Source of the DNA: Mucilaginibacter sp. MD40 | Lineage (GTDB): Bacteria > Bacteroidota > Bacteroidia > Sphingobacteriales > Sphingobacteriaceae | Assembly: GCF_002288635.1 (NCBI RefSeq) | Contig: NZ_NRSW01000001.1 | Span: forward strand, 2,933,852 to 2,997,851 | Length of the DNA: 64,000 nucleotides | Direction of reading: 5' to 3' | In this document: positions 8,096-16,829 of the stretch, one piece after another | Position numbering within the stretch: position 1 is the stretch's first letter | Layout of the letters: each line of letters starts with the position of its first letter | Notes under the pieces: generated by a model | The model's database searches: none | Told to the model about the DNA's origin: nothing | The model's input: the letters and a program-made list of their open reading frames with translations, nothing else | Translations under genes and position numbers: made by a program

Positions 8096-8220
8096 GAGTC
8101 AGGAATCAGGAAGTCAAGAGTCAGGACATCGGCCCTTTTCTATCTTGTCTTTCCAATCCTCATTTCTAATATTCTTTTAATTCGTTCTTTCCTGGATCTT
8201 GATTCTTAGCATCTTGCTTC
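8096..8220. repeat. Degenerate heptad repeat region between czcB and czcA
   Basis: From 8096 the plus strand reads GAGTCAG, GAATCAG, GAAGTCAA, GAGTCAG (units of 7, 7, 8, 7). At the other end, 8190-8220 contains the complementary word set (for example TCCTGGATCTTGATTCTT), so the two ends form a diverged inverted repeat around a pyrimidine-rich centre. No coding potential was seen. It would lie in the transcript between czcB and czcA. Confidence 0.55.
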
Positions 8221-8222
8221 TA

Positions 8223-9317
8223 TTATTCCTGTGTTAAAGCATTGTACAGCAATAGCTGACTTTTAGAAACCACCTTATCGCCAGGCTTTAAGCCAGATGC
8301 TATATAGGTTACATTATCAACCGTCTTGATCACATTAACCTCTCTCACCTGCAAATCGCATTTGCTGTTATACAGCACCACAAAATTTTTGCTATTGTCA
8401 AATATCACCGCCGATGCGGGAACCGATACAGATGTGGCAGCTTCTTTATTGGTTACTATCACATTGGTGAACATTTCAGGTTTCAATAACATTTCGCTAT
8501 TATTGAGCGCGATACGCACTTTCATCACCTTGTTATCAGGATCCAGCACAGAGCTTACCTCATCTATTTTGCCATTAAATACCTTATCGGGGTACGCAAG
8601 GGTAGTAATCTTGGCATCATATCCTTTTTTAACCTTGGCAATATCTGTTTCAAAAACGTTGGCCCATATCCACACATCTTTCATATCTGATATGGTGAAA
8701 AGGCTGTTATTATTATCGGGGCGTATAAAGTTGCCTGCCGAAACATTTTTTTCTACGATAAACCCATTACCCGGCGATTTAATTACAAGGGTTCCGCTGG
8801 CGCTGGTATTACCACCGCCGTTAATAGCTATCTGCTGCTTAATTTTCCTGTTGGCAGCAGTGGCTTTATTATAATTCTCCTTAGCCTCAGTATAATCGCG
8901 CTCGCTTGATATACCATTCTTAAACAGGTATTCGGCCTGGTCTAATTGCCTTTTGGCTATACTGAGGTCTGAGCGGGTAGCATCCAGGTCGGTATAATTA
9001 CCGGCTACATCGGCGCTGCGCAGTACAGCAAGCGTTTGGCCCTTTACAACTTTATCACCCAATGATACCTTTACCTCCAATACCTGGCCACTGGTTGTAG
9101 GAAATATTTTCACCACTTTATTTTCATCAAATGAAACTTCTCCCGAAAGAGTAAGTTCATCCTGCATTGGGGTACTTTTAGCCGTATCTATCTCCACCAT
9201 CTTGGCCAGTGAATCACTTATACAAACCTGTTTGGTTTCCATTGTACCGGTTTTCTTTTCGTGGCAGGCGGTTAGGCCTAACATAACCAGGCCCATATAT
9301 ATGATTTGCTTTTTCAT
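8223..9317 (-). CDS. czcB: Efflux RND periplasmic adaptor (membrane fusion) lipoprotein, CzcB type
   Basis: A 364-residue protein with a lipoprotein signal (LGLTAC, Cys18), followed by a barrel-sandwich/lipoyl part (GQVLEVKVSLGDKVVKGQTLAVL), a short helical hairpin (residues about 110-165) and the matching second lipoyl half (GTLVIKSPGNGFIVEKNVSAGNFI). The C-terminal part is the beta-barrel and membrane-proximal domain. It links the CzcA pump to the CzcC channel across the periplasm. A KKTG-type basic stretch rather than a His-rich metal-binding extension follows the lipid anchor. It lies 46 bp downstream of czcC. Confidence 0.92.
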   Translation of the reverse strand: MKKQIIYMGLVMLGLTACHEKKTGTMETKQVCISDSLAKMVEIDTAKSTPMQDELTLSGEVSFDENKVVKIFPTTSGQVLEVKVSLGDKVVKGQTLAVLRSADVAGNYTDLDATRSDLSIAKRQLDQAEYLFKNGISSERDYTEAKENYNKATAANRKIKQQIAINGGGNTSASGTLVIKSPGNGFIVEKNVSAGNFIRPDNNNSLFTISDMKDVWIWANVFETDIAKVKKGYDAKITTLAYPDKVFNGKIDEVSSVLDPDNKVMKVRIALNNSEMLLKPEMFTNVIVTNKEAATSVSVPASAVIFDNSKNFVVLYNSKCDLQVREVNVIKTVDNVTYIASGLKPGDKVVSKSQLLLYNALTQE

Positions 9318-9363
9318 TTATCTTTAGAAAGTGTATTTGTGTGTTTGGTACTTTATTGGTTGA

Positions 9364-10635
9364 TTATAGTGGAGTTATTACTGTTGCGCCTACAGCCAGG
9401 TTAAGATCGGCTATAGCCTTTTGCAGGTTTAGCTGTTGCTGTAAGATTTTAAGCTTGGTTTCGCGATAAGAGTCAAAAAAATCGATAAACTCCTGGAGGC
9501 TTATCTGTTTTATCTGGTAAGCTTTGGCCATCCCGCGATAAATCTGGTCGTATTTATCATAGAAATCCGTTTCCTGCCTGCCTAACATTTGCTGGCTCAG
9601 TTTATATTGCTGCACGGCGGTATACACGTCGTTATTGAGCTGTATCTCGCTATTTTTAAGAATATATTCCTGACTTTGAGCCGCCAAACGTGCATTCTTT
9701 ATATTTCCTTGGTTGCGGTTTAATAAGGGAAGCGGCAGGCTTATCTCTAAACCAACATAGTTACGCGCGTAGCTGCTGTTTTGGTCATACGTGCTTCCTA
9801 TGGTAATATCCGGCACGGCCATGGCTTTTTGCAGTGCAAGGTTATGATTGCTCTGATCTAACAGGTAACGGTTGGCCAGATAATCGCCACGGTTAGCTTT
9901 AGCCTGTGCAATAAGGTCTGTAGTATTTATAACCGTGTCTCTCACACTAAAGGTGATCTGCGGGGACAGGAACTTTGATTGGTCGGTTACCAAAAGGGTT
10001 TTCAGCTCGCTTTGCAGATCGTTTATTTGCCTGTCAATCTCAACCAGGTCGTTTTGCAGGCCAAATAACAGAGCCTTTAAACGCACCAGATCCTTTAATG
10101 AATTATTACCGTTCTGGTATGATTTATCAATGGCCTTAACCATGTTAGTGGCTGATGCTATCTCCACCTCATAAACCTTACGCTGATCAACCAGATTAGC
10201 TATCTGAGAAAGATCAAGTAGCAGGTTGTAACGAAGGTTGCGCATCAGGTCATTAAACTGGGCCTGCTGTATCTGCACACCATCCTGCGCTACCTGCACC
10301 TCTTTCCCACGTTTGCCGGCAATTTTAAAAACCTGGCTCAATTGCACCATTATCTGCCCTGTGCCATTGCTATGGTTAAAAAACTTTTTATTAGCATCAG
10401 TAATATTCTGATCGGTACTTAGTGTGGGGTTATCCCAGAGTTTTGCCTGCTTCACTAAGGCTTGGGCAGCATCAACATTATACTTTTGAGCAATAAGTTG
10501 TAAGTTATTGGTGAGGAATAGCTTTTCGGCTTCCTGTGTACTGATTTTTAATGTATCTGTTTGGGCTGATGCGGCATGACCTGTAATAAGGCCCAACACC
10601 AGCAAAGCGGATACCTTGTAGTATTTAGTTAACAT
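9364..10635 (-). CDS. czcC: TolC-family outer-membrane channel, CzcC type
   Basis: A 423-residue protein with a Sec signal peptide (cleavage after AASAQ region, about 24) and the duplicated long-helix organisation of the outer membrane efflux protein family: LKISTQEAEKLFLTNNLQLIAQKYNVDAAQALVKQAKLWDNPTLS near the N-terminus and GLEISLPLPLLNRNQGNIKNARLAA in the second half. The latter is the usual signature of CzcC/CusC-type channels. It forms the exit duct of the pump. It is the first structural gene after the two-component genes and is preceded by its own probable promoter at 10658-10665. Confidence 0.92.
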   Translation of the reverse strand: MLTKYYKVSALLVLGLITGHAASAQTDTLKISTQEAEKLFLTNNLQLIAQKYNVDAAQALVKQAKLWDNPTLSTDQNITDANKKFFNHSNGTGQIMVQLSQVFKIAGKRGKEVQVAQDGVQIQQAQFNDLMRNLRYNLLLDLSQIANLVDQRKVYEVEIASATNMVKAIDKSYQNGNNSLKDLVRLKALLFGLQNDLVEIDRQINDLQSELKTLLVTDQSKFLSPQITFSVRDTVINTTDLIAQAKANRGDYLANRYLLDQSNHNLALQKAMAVPDITIGSTYDQNSSYARNYVGLEISLPLPLLNRNQGNIKNARLAAQSQEYILKNSEIQLNNDVYTAVQQYKLSQQMLGRQETDFYDKYDQIYRGMAKAYQIKQISLQEFIDFFDSYRETKLKILQQQLNLQKAIADLNLAVGATVITPL

Positions 10636-10657
10636 TAGTGCTTTTGTTTGATACTAC

Positions 10658-10665
10658 CAAAACTA
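10658..10665 (-). promoter_or_regulatory. -7 promoter box of czcCBA
   Basis: On the minus strand this reads TAGTTTTG, an exact TAnnTTTG match, 22 bp before the czcC ATG. The region where a -33 box would lie (about 10685-10700) is instead occupied by the direct repeats described at 10686-10703, as expected for an activator-dependent promoter. Confidence 0.55.
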
Positions 10666-10685
10666 TCGCACATATATTAGAGCCA

Positions 10686-10703
10686 CATTAAAGTGGCATT
10701 AAA
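10686..10703 (-). promoter_or_regulatory. Candidate binding site of the CzcR-like response regulator
   Basis: The minus strand reads TTTAATGCCACTTTAATG: two TTTAATG heptamers with an 11-bp period, one DNA turn, the arrangement bound by dimers of OmpR/PhoB-family regulators. They end 21 bp before the -7 box of czcC. An overlapping imperfect palindrome, GCCACATTAAAGTGGC (10682-10697), is also present. Assignment to the regulator at 12135-12812 is inferred. Confidence 0.55.
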
Positions 10704-10729
10704 AAAGGATTAGAATTATTAACATACTT

Positions 10730-12106
10730 TTAATGTTGCGAATTATGGCTGAATTCCACTAAAAATGTGCTGCCTGATACACCGTCAGATAAGACGTTGA
10801 TTGTCCCTTTAAAAAGTTCTATTATTTTGCTGGTGATGTACAGGCCTATTCCACTGCCACACACTGAGCTATCTTTATTTACCCTTACGAAAGGTTCAAA
10901 TATACGCTCAATATTTTCTGCGCTGATGCCGGGGCCACTATCAGAAACAGCTATACGAATGGATTTTTCAGTGGCTTCAAAAGCCATACTTACTGGCTGA
11001 GAGTTGGAATATTTGAACGCGTTATCAATAATATTATTAAGCGCTATATAAAGCATTTGTTTATTAGCCGGTATGGTTAGCCATTCTTCATTTTCGGGCA
11101 GGTCTGCTAAGCGTATTCGTAGGTTACCCTGCCCTTTGCGCATTGCCCATTGCTCCTCCAACTCCCATATAAGCTCATCTACCCTAACCGGCGATAATTT
11201 AGCACGGGTGTAATTGAGGTCGACCTGGGCAAGCTCCATTAAGCTACTAATGGTTTCCTGTAACCTTGCCCCATCACTCGCTATGGATGATAATATGCGT
11301 TGATACTCCTGTGGATCGCGCGCTTTTTCAAGCGCAACGTCTACTTCGCCCATTATACTCGTTAATGGCGTTCTTAATTCATGCGAAGCATTGGCAACAA
11401 AGGTTTGTTGCAGTTCAAAGGCATTCTGCAAATGCTCTAATAACCTGTTAAAATTATCAATGAGTTCGGCAATTTCATCTTTATTTTTTACTTGTTTAAC
11501 ACGCAAGTGCAGGTTGCTTGATCGTATACGCCGTATTTGCGTAATAATATTATCTACCGGGGAAAGGGCCCTTTGCGCAAACCAACGCCCGGCAAAGAAT
11601 AAAATAATCCCCGAAACTACAAACAACACGCCAGCAATTTTCCCTAATACCGCCATGCGCCTGGGAGTATTCTCATCAATGGCTGCTGCAAGTATTACAA
11701 AATCGCCCTGGTTATCGTGGTAAAACTTACCTACTACCTGCCGCTTGCCTTCCTGGTACTGGATAAATCCATCGCGCCGAACCTGCTCTATAATATTTTT
11801 GGTCCAGTAAATATTGTGGTTTACTTTAAATGCCGACAGGTTATTTTTATCATAAACCCTTATGGCCTCATCGGGTAATTTTTCCAGATATTGCTCCTGC
11901 ACCTGCACCATTGAGTCGGCATCAAGCTCATCTGCTTTTAAATATAATTGAGAAGCCAGATTAGTACGGTCGGTAAGCCTGCTATAGAAATCGGCCACGA
12001 AGAAAGAATACACCGCAATATATAAAGCCACCAACACCAGCAGCAAAGCGCCCGAACTGATGAGTGTAAAAATTAGTGATAAGCGGGTCTTTATTTTCAA
12101 TTTCAA
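10730..12106 (-). CDS. HAMP-domain sensor histidine kinase of the metal-efflux operon
   Basis: A 458-residue inner-membrane kinase: TM1 about 12-36, periplasmic sensor region to about 152, TM2 about 153-173, HAMP about 174-227, phosphoacceptor helix with SHELRTP (His242), then N box NNIIDNAFKYS, G1 DSGPGIS and G2 GSGIGLYI. All catalytic boxes are present. The start codon is TTG at 12106: upstream in frame a stop is met before any ATG, and a purine-rich GGGGAGAG lies about 17 bases before it. It follows the response regulator by 28 bp and precedes czcCBA, so it most likely senses periplasmic metal ions (CzcS/CusS-like role, inferred). Confidence 0.92.
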   Translation of the reverse strand: MKLKIKTRLSLIFTLISSGALLLVLVALYIAVYSFFVADFYSRLTDRTNLASQLYLKADELDADSMVQVQEQYLEKLPDEAIRVYDKNNLSAFKVNHNIYWTKNIIEQVRRDGFIQYQEGKRQVVGKFYHDNQGDFVILAAAIDENTPRRMAVLGKIAGVLFVVSGIILFFAGRWFAQRALSPVDNIITQIRRIRSSNLHLRVKQVKNKDEIAELIDNFNRLLEHLQNAFELQQTFVANASHELRTPLTSIMGEVDVALEKARDPQEYQRILSSIASDGARLQETISSLMELAQVDLNYTRAKLSPVRVDELIWELEEQWAMRKGQGNLRIRLADLPENEEWLTIPANKQMLYIALNNIIDNAFKYSNSQPVSMAFEATEKSIRIAVSDSGPGISAENIERIFEPFVRVNKDSSVCGSGIGLYITSKIIELFKGTINVLSDGVSGSTFLVEFSHNSQH

Positions 12107-12134
12107 ATAAATTAAGAAGTTCTCTCCCCGGTGT

Positions 12135-12812
12135 TTAATCCTTCAGGATATACCCCATCCCTATTACCGTATGTATCAGCTTTTTATCAAAGCCTTTTTG
12201 TATCTTATTACGAAGATAGTTTACATAAACATCTACCATGTTGGTGCCGGTATCGAAGTTAATTCCCCACACCCTTTCCATGATATACTCGCGTGAAAGC
12301 AACTTGTTCGGATTTTTAATAAACAACTCCAGCAGACTATACTCTTTGGCGGTAAGGTTAATTTGTTTACCATCCCGCTCAGCTGTTTTATCCCATGTAT
12401 TCAGCCTCAGGTCGGCGAAACTTAATACATGGTTATCAGCATCAGCCATTTTACGGCGGCGAAGTAAGGCTTCAATACGCGCTAAAAGTTCGCTGAAATG
12501 AAAAGGTTTCACCAGGTAATCGTCGGCACCGGAATGCAAGCCACCCACTTTATCATCAATAGTACCTAAGGCACTAAGCATTAATACAGGGATCTGAGGT
12601 TCATCCATACGCAACTGCCGGCACAATTCAATACCTGTCATATCAGGCAGCATCACGTCCAGTATCAGCAAGTCGTACTCGTTATTATCAAATAAATGAA
12701 ATGCGGCCTCACCTGTAGCGGCAATGTCTACTTCATAATTATGCTCGGCGAGCCCCTTTTTTATAAAGGCAGATACCTTTTCCTCGTCTTCAACAACGCA
12801 GATCCTGGCCAT
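12135..12812 (-). CDS. OmpR-family response regulator of the metal-efflux operon
   Basis: A 225-residue regulator with an N-terminal receiver domain (acidic pocket EDE at 8-10, phosphoacceptor Asp52 in LILDVMLPD, conserved Lys in YLVKPF) and a C-terminal winged-helix DNA-binding domain (ELFIKNPNKLLSREYIMERVWG, then NMVDVYVNYLRNKIQ). It is the first gene of the regulator-kinase-czcCBA set and is divergent from an MFS gene. By context it activates czcCBA and probably itself; the 11-bp-spaced repeats before czcC are its likely target. Confidence 0.94.
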   Translation of the reverse strand: MARICVVEDEEKVSAFIKKGLAEHNYEVDIAATGEAAFHLFDNNEYDLLILDVMLPDMTGIELCRQLRMDEPQIPVLMLSALGTIDDKVGGLHSGADDYLVKPFHFSELLARIEALLRRRKMADADNHVLSFADLRLNTWDKTAERDGKQINLTAKEYSLLELFIKNPNKLLSREYIMERVWGINFDTGTNMVDVYVNYLRNKIQKGFDKKLIHTVIGMGYILKD

Positions 12813-12891
12813 GTAAATGTGCTTTTGTCAGTTTATTTTAACAAATATACGTGTTGACAACATATAAGTAGACCTTGTTTTGATGGCATTA

Positions 12892-12899
12892 TACATTTG
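12892..12899 (+). promoter_or_regulatory. -7 promoter box of the MFS gene
   Basis: TACATTTG fits TAnnTTTG exactly and lies 18 bp before the ATG at 12918. The last three bases (TTG) are an in-frame but spurious start codon of the MFS reading frame. Confidence 0.55.
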
Positions 12900-12917
12900 T
12901 TTAGGTTTGCCGCCATA

Positions 12918-14108
12918 ATGGTAAACACAAACACCACTGAAAATCAAAAAATAAACTCCCTTGTAATTGCTGTTATGGCTGTGGCTGCCGGTGTTACAGT
13001 CGCCAATATTTACTATAACCAGCCTATTTTAAAAGAAATAGGAAGTTCTGTACACGCTTCCGGGGCAGAGATAGGTAAAGTTTCCATGTTTGCACAGCTT
13101 GGTTACGGCTTAGGAATGTTTTTTCTTATACCACTTGGTGATAAAGTTAACCGCAAAAAACTCATCCTGCTGCTAAGCACTATGCTGATGATAGCGCTGG
13201 CAGGTTTTAGTTTTGCCACTAAAATATACCAGGTATATGCCTTAAGCCTGCTGGTAGGTTTGTTAGCCACCTCGGCCCAGATACTGATGCCTATGGCCGC
13301 TACTTTAGATAGTGTTAACCGCGGAAAAACGGTAGGCAAGGTATTCAGCGGCATACTGGTTGGCATACTCGGCGCACGTGTTATTAGCGGGTTAATTGCC
13401 GGGTGGCTGGGATGGCGCTGGGTGTATGGAATATCTGCAATAATGATTTTGGTGATCATTATCCTGTTAAAAATATTTTTGCCTGATGTTCCGCCAAAAT
13501 TTAAGGGCAACTATGCAGGTTTACTTAAATCGGCCCTTTCACTCATCCCTGAGTTTAAAGTTTTAAGGCAGGCGGCCCTGTTGGGCTTTTTCACCTTTGG
13601 CATATTTTGTTCTTTCTGGACCACACTTACTTTTCATCTCAGCAATGCACCGCTTAATTACTCACCGGGCACTATTGGCCTTTTTGGTTTAATCGCTATA
13701 GGCGGGGCTCTTGTTGCTCCATGGTTTGGTAAGCTGGCTGATAAAGGCAATAGTTATCGATCACTGATATTCACAGTGGGTATGATCATTGCAAGTATTA
13801 TATTGATCAAAGTACTCCCTTATTCCATCGTAGCACTTGTGGTGGCTATCTTTTTCCTGGACATAGGTGTGCAGGCTACACAAATTACCAATTTTGCCCG
13901 CATATACAGCCTTGATGAGCATGCGCACAGCCGTTTAAATACCATATACATGACCACCTATTTTATTGGCGGATCCATCGGTACTTATTTTGGACTACTA
14001 TCATGGAAAATGGGCGGCTGGGAAATGAGTACCTGGCAAATGCTACTTTGGGGTATGCTGGCACTCATTATCGTACTGCTTAGTAAAGCCGAAACCTCAT
14101 CAAAGTAA
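12918..14108 (+). CDS. MFS transporter (DHA1-like drug or sugar exporter)
   Basis: A 396-residue 12-helix permease. It shows ANIYYNQPILKEIG in the first helix region and the loop 2-3 motif IPLGDKVNRKKLILL, corresponding to the G-x-L-x-D-R-x-G-R-R/K signature of the major facilitator superfamily. Such proteins export drugs or metabolites with protons; the substrate is not readable. ATG 12918 is chosen over an upstream in-frame TTG (12897) that forms part of the likely promoter box. It is divergent from the response regulator and converges with the acyltransferase-like gene with only 20 bp between stops and no visible terminator hairpin. Confidence 0.88.
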   Translation: MVNTNTTENQKINSLVIAVMAVAAGVTVANIYYNQPILKEIGSSVHASGAEIGKVSMFAQLGYGLGMFFLIPLGDKVNRKKLILLLSTMLMIALAGFSFATKIYQVYALSLLVGLLATSAQILMPMAATLDSVNRGKTVGKVFSGILVGILGARVISGLIAGWLGWRWVYGISAIMILVIIILLKIFLPDVPPKFKGNYAGLLKSALSLIPEFKVLRQAALLGFFTFGIFCSFWTTLTFHLSNAPLNYSPGTIGLFGLIAIGGALVAPWFGKLADKGNSYRSLIFTVGMIIASIILIKVLPYSIVALVVAIFFLDIGVQATQITNFARIYSLDEHAHSRLNTIYMTTYFIGGSIGTYFGLLSWKMGGWEMSTWQMLLWGMLALIIVLLSKAETSSK

Positions 14109-14128
14109 ATAAGTGATTATCCTGCTGA

Positions 14129-15280
14129 TTAAACCTTTAAAAACGCTTTTTTCCTGTATAGGAAATAAAGCATAGCCCACTTGACCATTACAAAACAAAT
14201 AGCCATTACTACTATATTCCAAGGGTCGCCCACTAACTGGCCCAGCCAGCCAAAAAAGCCCGCTGTAGCATAATTCCAGTTAATAAACTTACTGGAGATG
14301 TAAATTAGGATGGAATTCATGCCAATTACCTTGAAATAAAAGGCCCAGCTCTTGTATCCTAAAACGTCAATGATATAATAAAATAGTGCAAGCAAAAGCA
14401 GGCTTAAGCCACCTACCTGCATCACAAATGAACTTGTCCACAAGTTTTTATTAACAGGGAAATCAAGGTTCCATATTTGCGCTATTACAATAAATATTAC
14501 ACCTGCAGCCGCTAAGATAAACGCTTTGCGTCCTTTATGCTGATGCCCCGTTTTCAGCAAACTGCCCGCAAGTATACCGAGCAAGCCCGTGCTTATAGCG
14601 GGTATAGTAGAAAAAAGCCCTTCCGGATCATGAATTTTCAGATAAAGCCGACCGGGCAGTAATAACCTATCTACATAGGAGGCGAAATTACCCTGCATAG
14701 TTAAATCGCCAGGAGCAAAACCGGGAGCTGCCGCAAATTTCAAAATAAGCCAATAACCAATTATAAAGATCCAAAACCAGGCAAATTGCCATTTACGGTT
14801 GGCAAACAAGTAAATAAAGTTAGCAAACATATAAGCCAACCCTATCCGGCCTAATACTGACGCAAAACGTATTTCGGAAATTGGTTTTAATTCTTTCAGG
14901 CTGTTATTTACCAGTAACCCCAGCAATATAAGTATAATGGCACGTTTAACTACCCGCCAAACCAGTTGACCCTTAGTTGCGCCCTTTTCTAACTCGCGAC
15001 CTACGGAGTATGGCGTTGCCACACCGGCAAGAAAAAGAAAAAGAGGAAATATGAGATCATAAGCGTGAAACCCGTTCCAATCCGGATGAGTGAACTGTAC
15101 AGAAAGCGCTTTCCAGAACGGCGAGCCTGTTACCTTTGCAAGTGTGTGGAATATTTCTTCGCCGCCAATTATCCAGAACATATCAAACCCACGCAGCGCA
15201 TCTAAAGAATACAACCTTTCATAGGTAAATGGTGAGGTATTGACATCTGAAGATGCAGGTATATCTGTATGGTTGGCCAT
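14129..15280 (-). CDS. DUF5009/HGSNAT-like transmembrane acyltransferase
   Basis: A 383-residue polytopic membrane protein. The N-terminal YSLDALRGFDMFWIIGGEEIFH and DLIFPLFLFLAGVATPYSV are typical of the bacterial relatives of heparan-alpha-glucosaminide N-acetyltransferase (COG4299, NagX-like), with the conserved catalytic-type His in the region before the second helix (FTHPDWNGFHAYD). Members are thought to transfer acetyl groups onto sugars across the membrane, but bacterial substrates are mostly untested. It lies 47 bp downstream of uxaC in the same orientation, so GH130-uxaC-this gene may be one operon connected with sugar/uronate use. Confidence 0.82.
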   Translation of the reverse strand: MANHTDIPASSDVNTSPFTYERLYSLDALRGFDMFWIIGGEEIFHTLAKVTGSPFWKALSVQFTHPDWNGFHAYDLIFPLFLFLAGVATPYSVGRELEKGATKGQLVWRVVKRAIILILLGLLVNNSLKELKPISEIRFASVLGRIGLAYMFANFIYLFANRKWQFAWFWIFIIGYWLILKFAAAPGFAPGDLTMQGNFASYVDRLLLPGRLYLKIHDPEGLFSTIPAISTGLLGILAGSLLKTGHQHKGRKAFILAAAGVIFIVIAQIWNLDFPVNKNLWTSSFVMQVGGLSLLLLALFYYIIDVLGYKSWAFYFKVIGMNSILIYISSKFINWNYATAGFFGWLGQLVGDPWNIVVMAICFVMVKWAMLYFLYRKKAFLKV

Positions 15281-15327
15281 AGCTGTATATTGGGTTTGTT
15301 AACGTTATCGCTATGAAGATAATCAGA

Positions 15328-16734
15328 TCATATCTTAAATTCAAAATATCGCCTGGCATTATGGTAACAAATATCGGCGATGATCTTACCTGTCCATTCA
15401 ATGTCATTAGGTAATTCTCCCTTCTCTATATCATCGCCAAACAGATTGCAAAGTAATCGGCGGAAATACTCATGGCGGGGGAACGACAGGAAACTACGCG
15501 AATCTGTAAGCATGCCTACAAACCGGCTCAGTAAGCCCATGTTCGAAAGCGCATTGATTTGCTTGATCATACCATCTTTCTGATCCAGGAACCACCAAGC
15601 AGAACCAAACTGCACCTTACCGGCAACAGAACCATCGTTAAAATTACCTGTCATGGCAGCCATCACCTCATTATCGGCTGGGTTTAGGTTATAAATAATA
15701 GTTTTAGCCAAACGATCGTCCTTATCCAAACGGTTAAGAAAACGCGACAACGCCCTTGCCTGGCTAAAATCACCTATCGAATCAAATCCCGTATCAGGCC
15801 CGAGTTTAGATAGCAATCGTGAATTGTTGTTTCGTAAAGCGCCGAGGTGGTATTGTTGTACCCAACCCTTTTCATGGTGCCATAAAGCCAGGTTATACAA
15901 CATAGCCGACTTAAACTTTACCTTTTCGGCATTAGTTACCGGCTTTTCGCTTCGCACCTTCTCAAAAATTAAACGTATTTCCTCATCTGCATAATCCTCC
16001 GCGTAAATGTGCTCCAGGCCATGGTCGGCCAATACACACCCGTTTGCGGCAAAATAATGATGGCGGTTTTTAAGCGCGTACAGGTAATCGTCAAAGTTTA
16101 CTATGGGCGTATTAGCTACTTCTTCCAGCCGTGTAATATAGGCGTTAAGCGCGGGTACATCTTCAATATACATGGCTTTATCCGGCCTGAAGGTTGGGAA
16201 CATTTTTACTGTTCCCCCTTCTTTTTTTAACTGCTCATGATGTAAAAGATCATCCAGCGGATCATCAGTAGTACATACCACTTCTACATTCATCTTCTCG
16301 AGCAATTGCTGTACAGCATAATCGGGCTGCTTTAATTTCTCAGACGCGTCGTCATAAATAAAGTCGGCCGTACCGGGCAATAACCGGGAGTCAATATTAA
16401 AATAACGCCTCAGTTCAAGATGCGTCCAATGGTATAATGGATTGCGGAGGGTGTATGGTACGGTTTCCGCCCACTTTTCAAACTTCTCAAAATCAGCCTT
16501 CCCACCTGTGATGTATTCTTCACTTATGCCATTAGCGCGCATGGCACGCCACTTATAATGGTCGCCATAAAGCCATGCCTGGGTAAGGTTATTAAAATTG
16601 ATATTACCGGCAATTTGCTCCGGCGATAAATGGCAGTGATAATCTATGATAGGTAGATCTCTGGCATAATCATGATACAACCTGCGGGCGGTATCAGAGT
16701 GCAGCAGAAAGTCATCATCTAAAAAATTTCTCAT
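15328..16734 (-). CDS. uxaC: Glucuronate isomerase
   Basis: A 468-residue protein of the UxaC family (amidohydrolase-like barrel), full length. The N-terminus MRNFLDDDFLLHSDTARRLYHDYA and the metal-site sequence IIDYHCHLSPEQIA (His-x-His) are diagnostic, as are TTDDPLDDL and MLTDSRSFLSFPRHEYFRRLL near the end. It converts D-glucuronate to D-fructuronate and D-galacturonate to D-tagaturonate in the cytoplasm, the first step of uronate catabolism. The usual partners (UxuA, UxuB, KdgK) are not adjacent. It lies between a GH130 enzyme and an acyltransferase-like protein, all on the minus strand. Confidence 0.96.
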   Translation of the reverse strand: MRNFLDDDFLLHSDTARRLYHDYARDLPIIDYHCHLSPEQIAGNINFNNLTQAWLYGDHYKWRAMRANGISEEYITGGKADFEKFEKWAETVPYTLRNPLYHWTHLELRRYFNIDSRLLPGTADFIYDDASEKLKQPDYAVQQLLEKMNVEVVCTTDDPLDDLLHHEQLKKEGGTVKMFPTFRPDKAMYIEDVPALNAYITRLEEVANTPIVNFDDYLYALKNRHHYFAANGCVLADHGLEHIYAEDYADEEIRLIFEKVRSEKPVTNAEKVKFKSAMLYNLALWHHEKGWVQQYHLGALRNNNSRLLSKLGPDTGFDSIGDFSQARALSRFLNRLDKDDRLAKTIIYNLNPADNEVMAAMTGNFNDGSVAGKVQFGSAWWFLDQKDGMIKQINALSNMGLLSRFVGMLTDSRSFLSFPRHEYFRRLLCNLFGDDIEKGELPNDIEWTGKIIADICYHNARRYFEFKI

Positions 16735-16829
16735 ACAAGCTCAATGTAAAGGCAATGTATTAAAATTTTTAACAAGCCGTTACTCCGGTTGATAATGAAT
16801 GAGAATATCCTGTGAATTTAACTTGCGCT

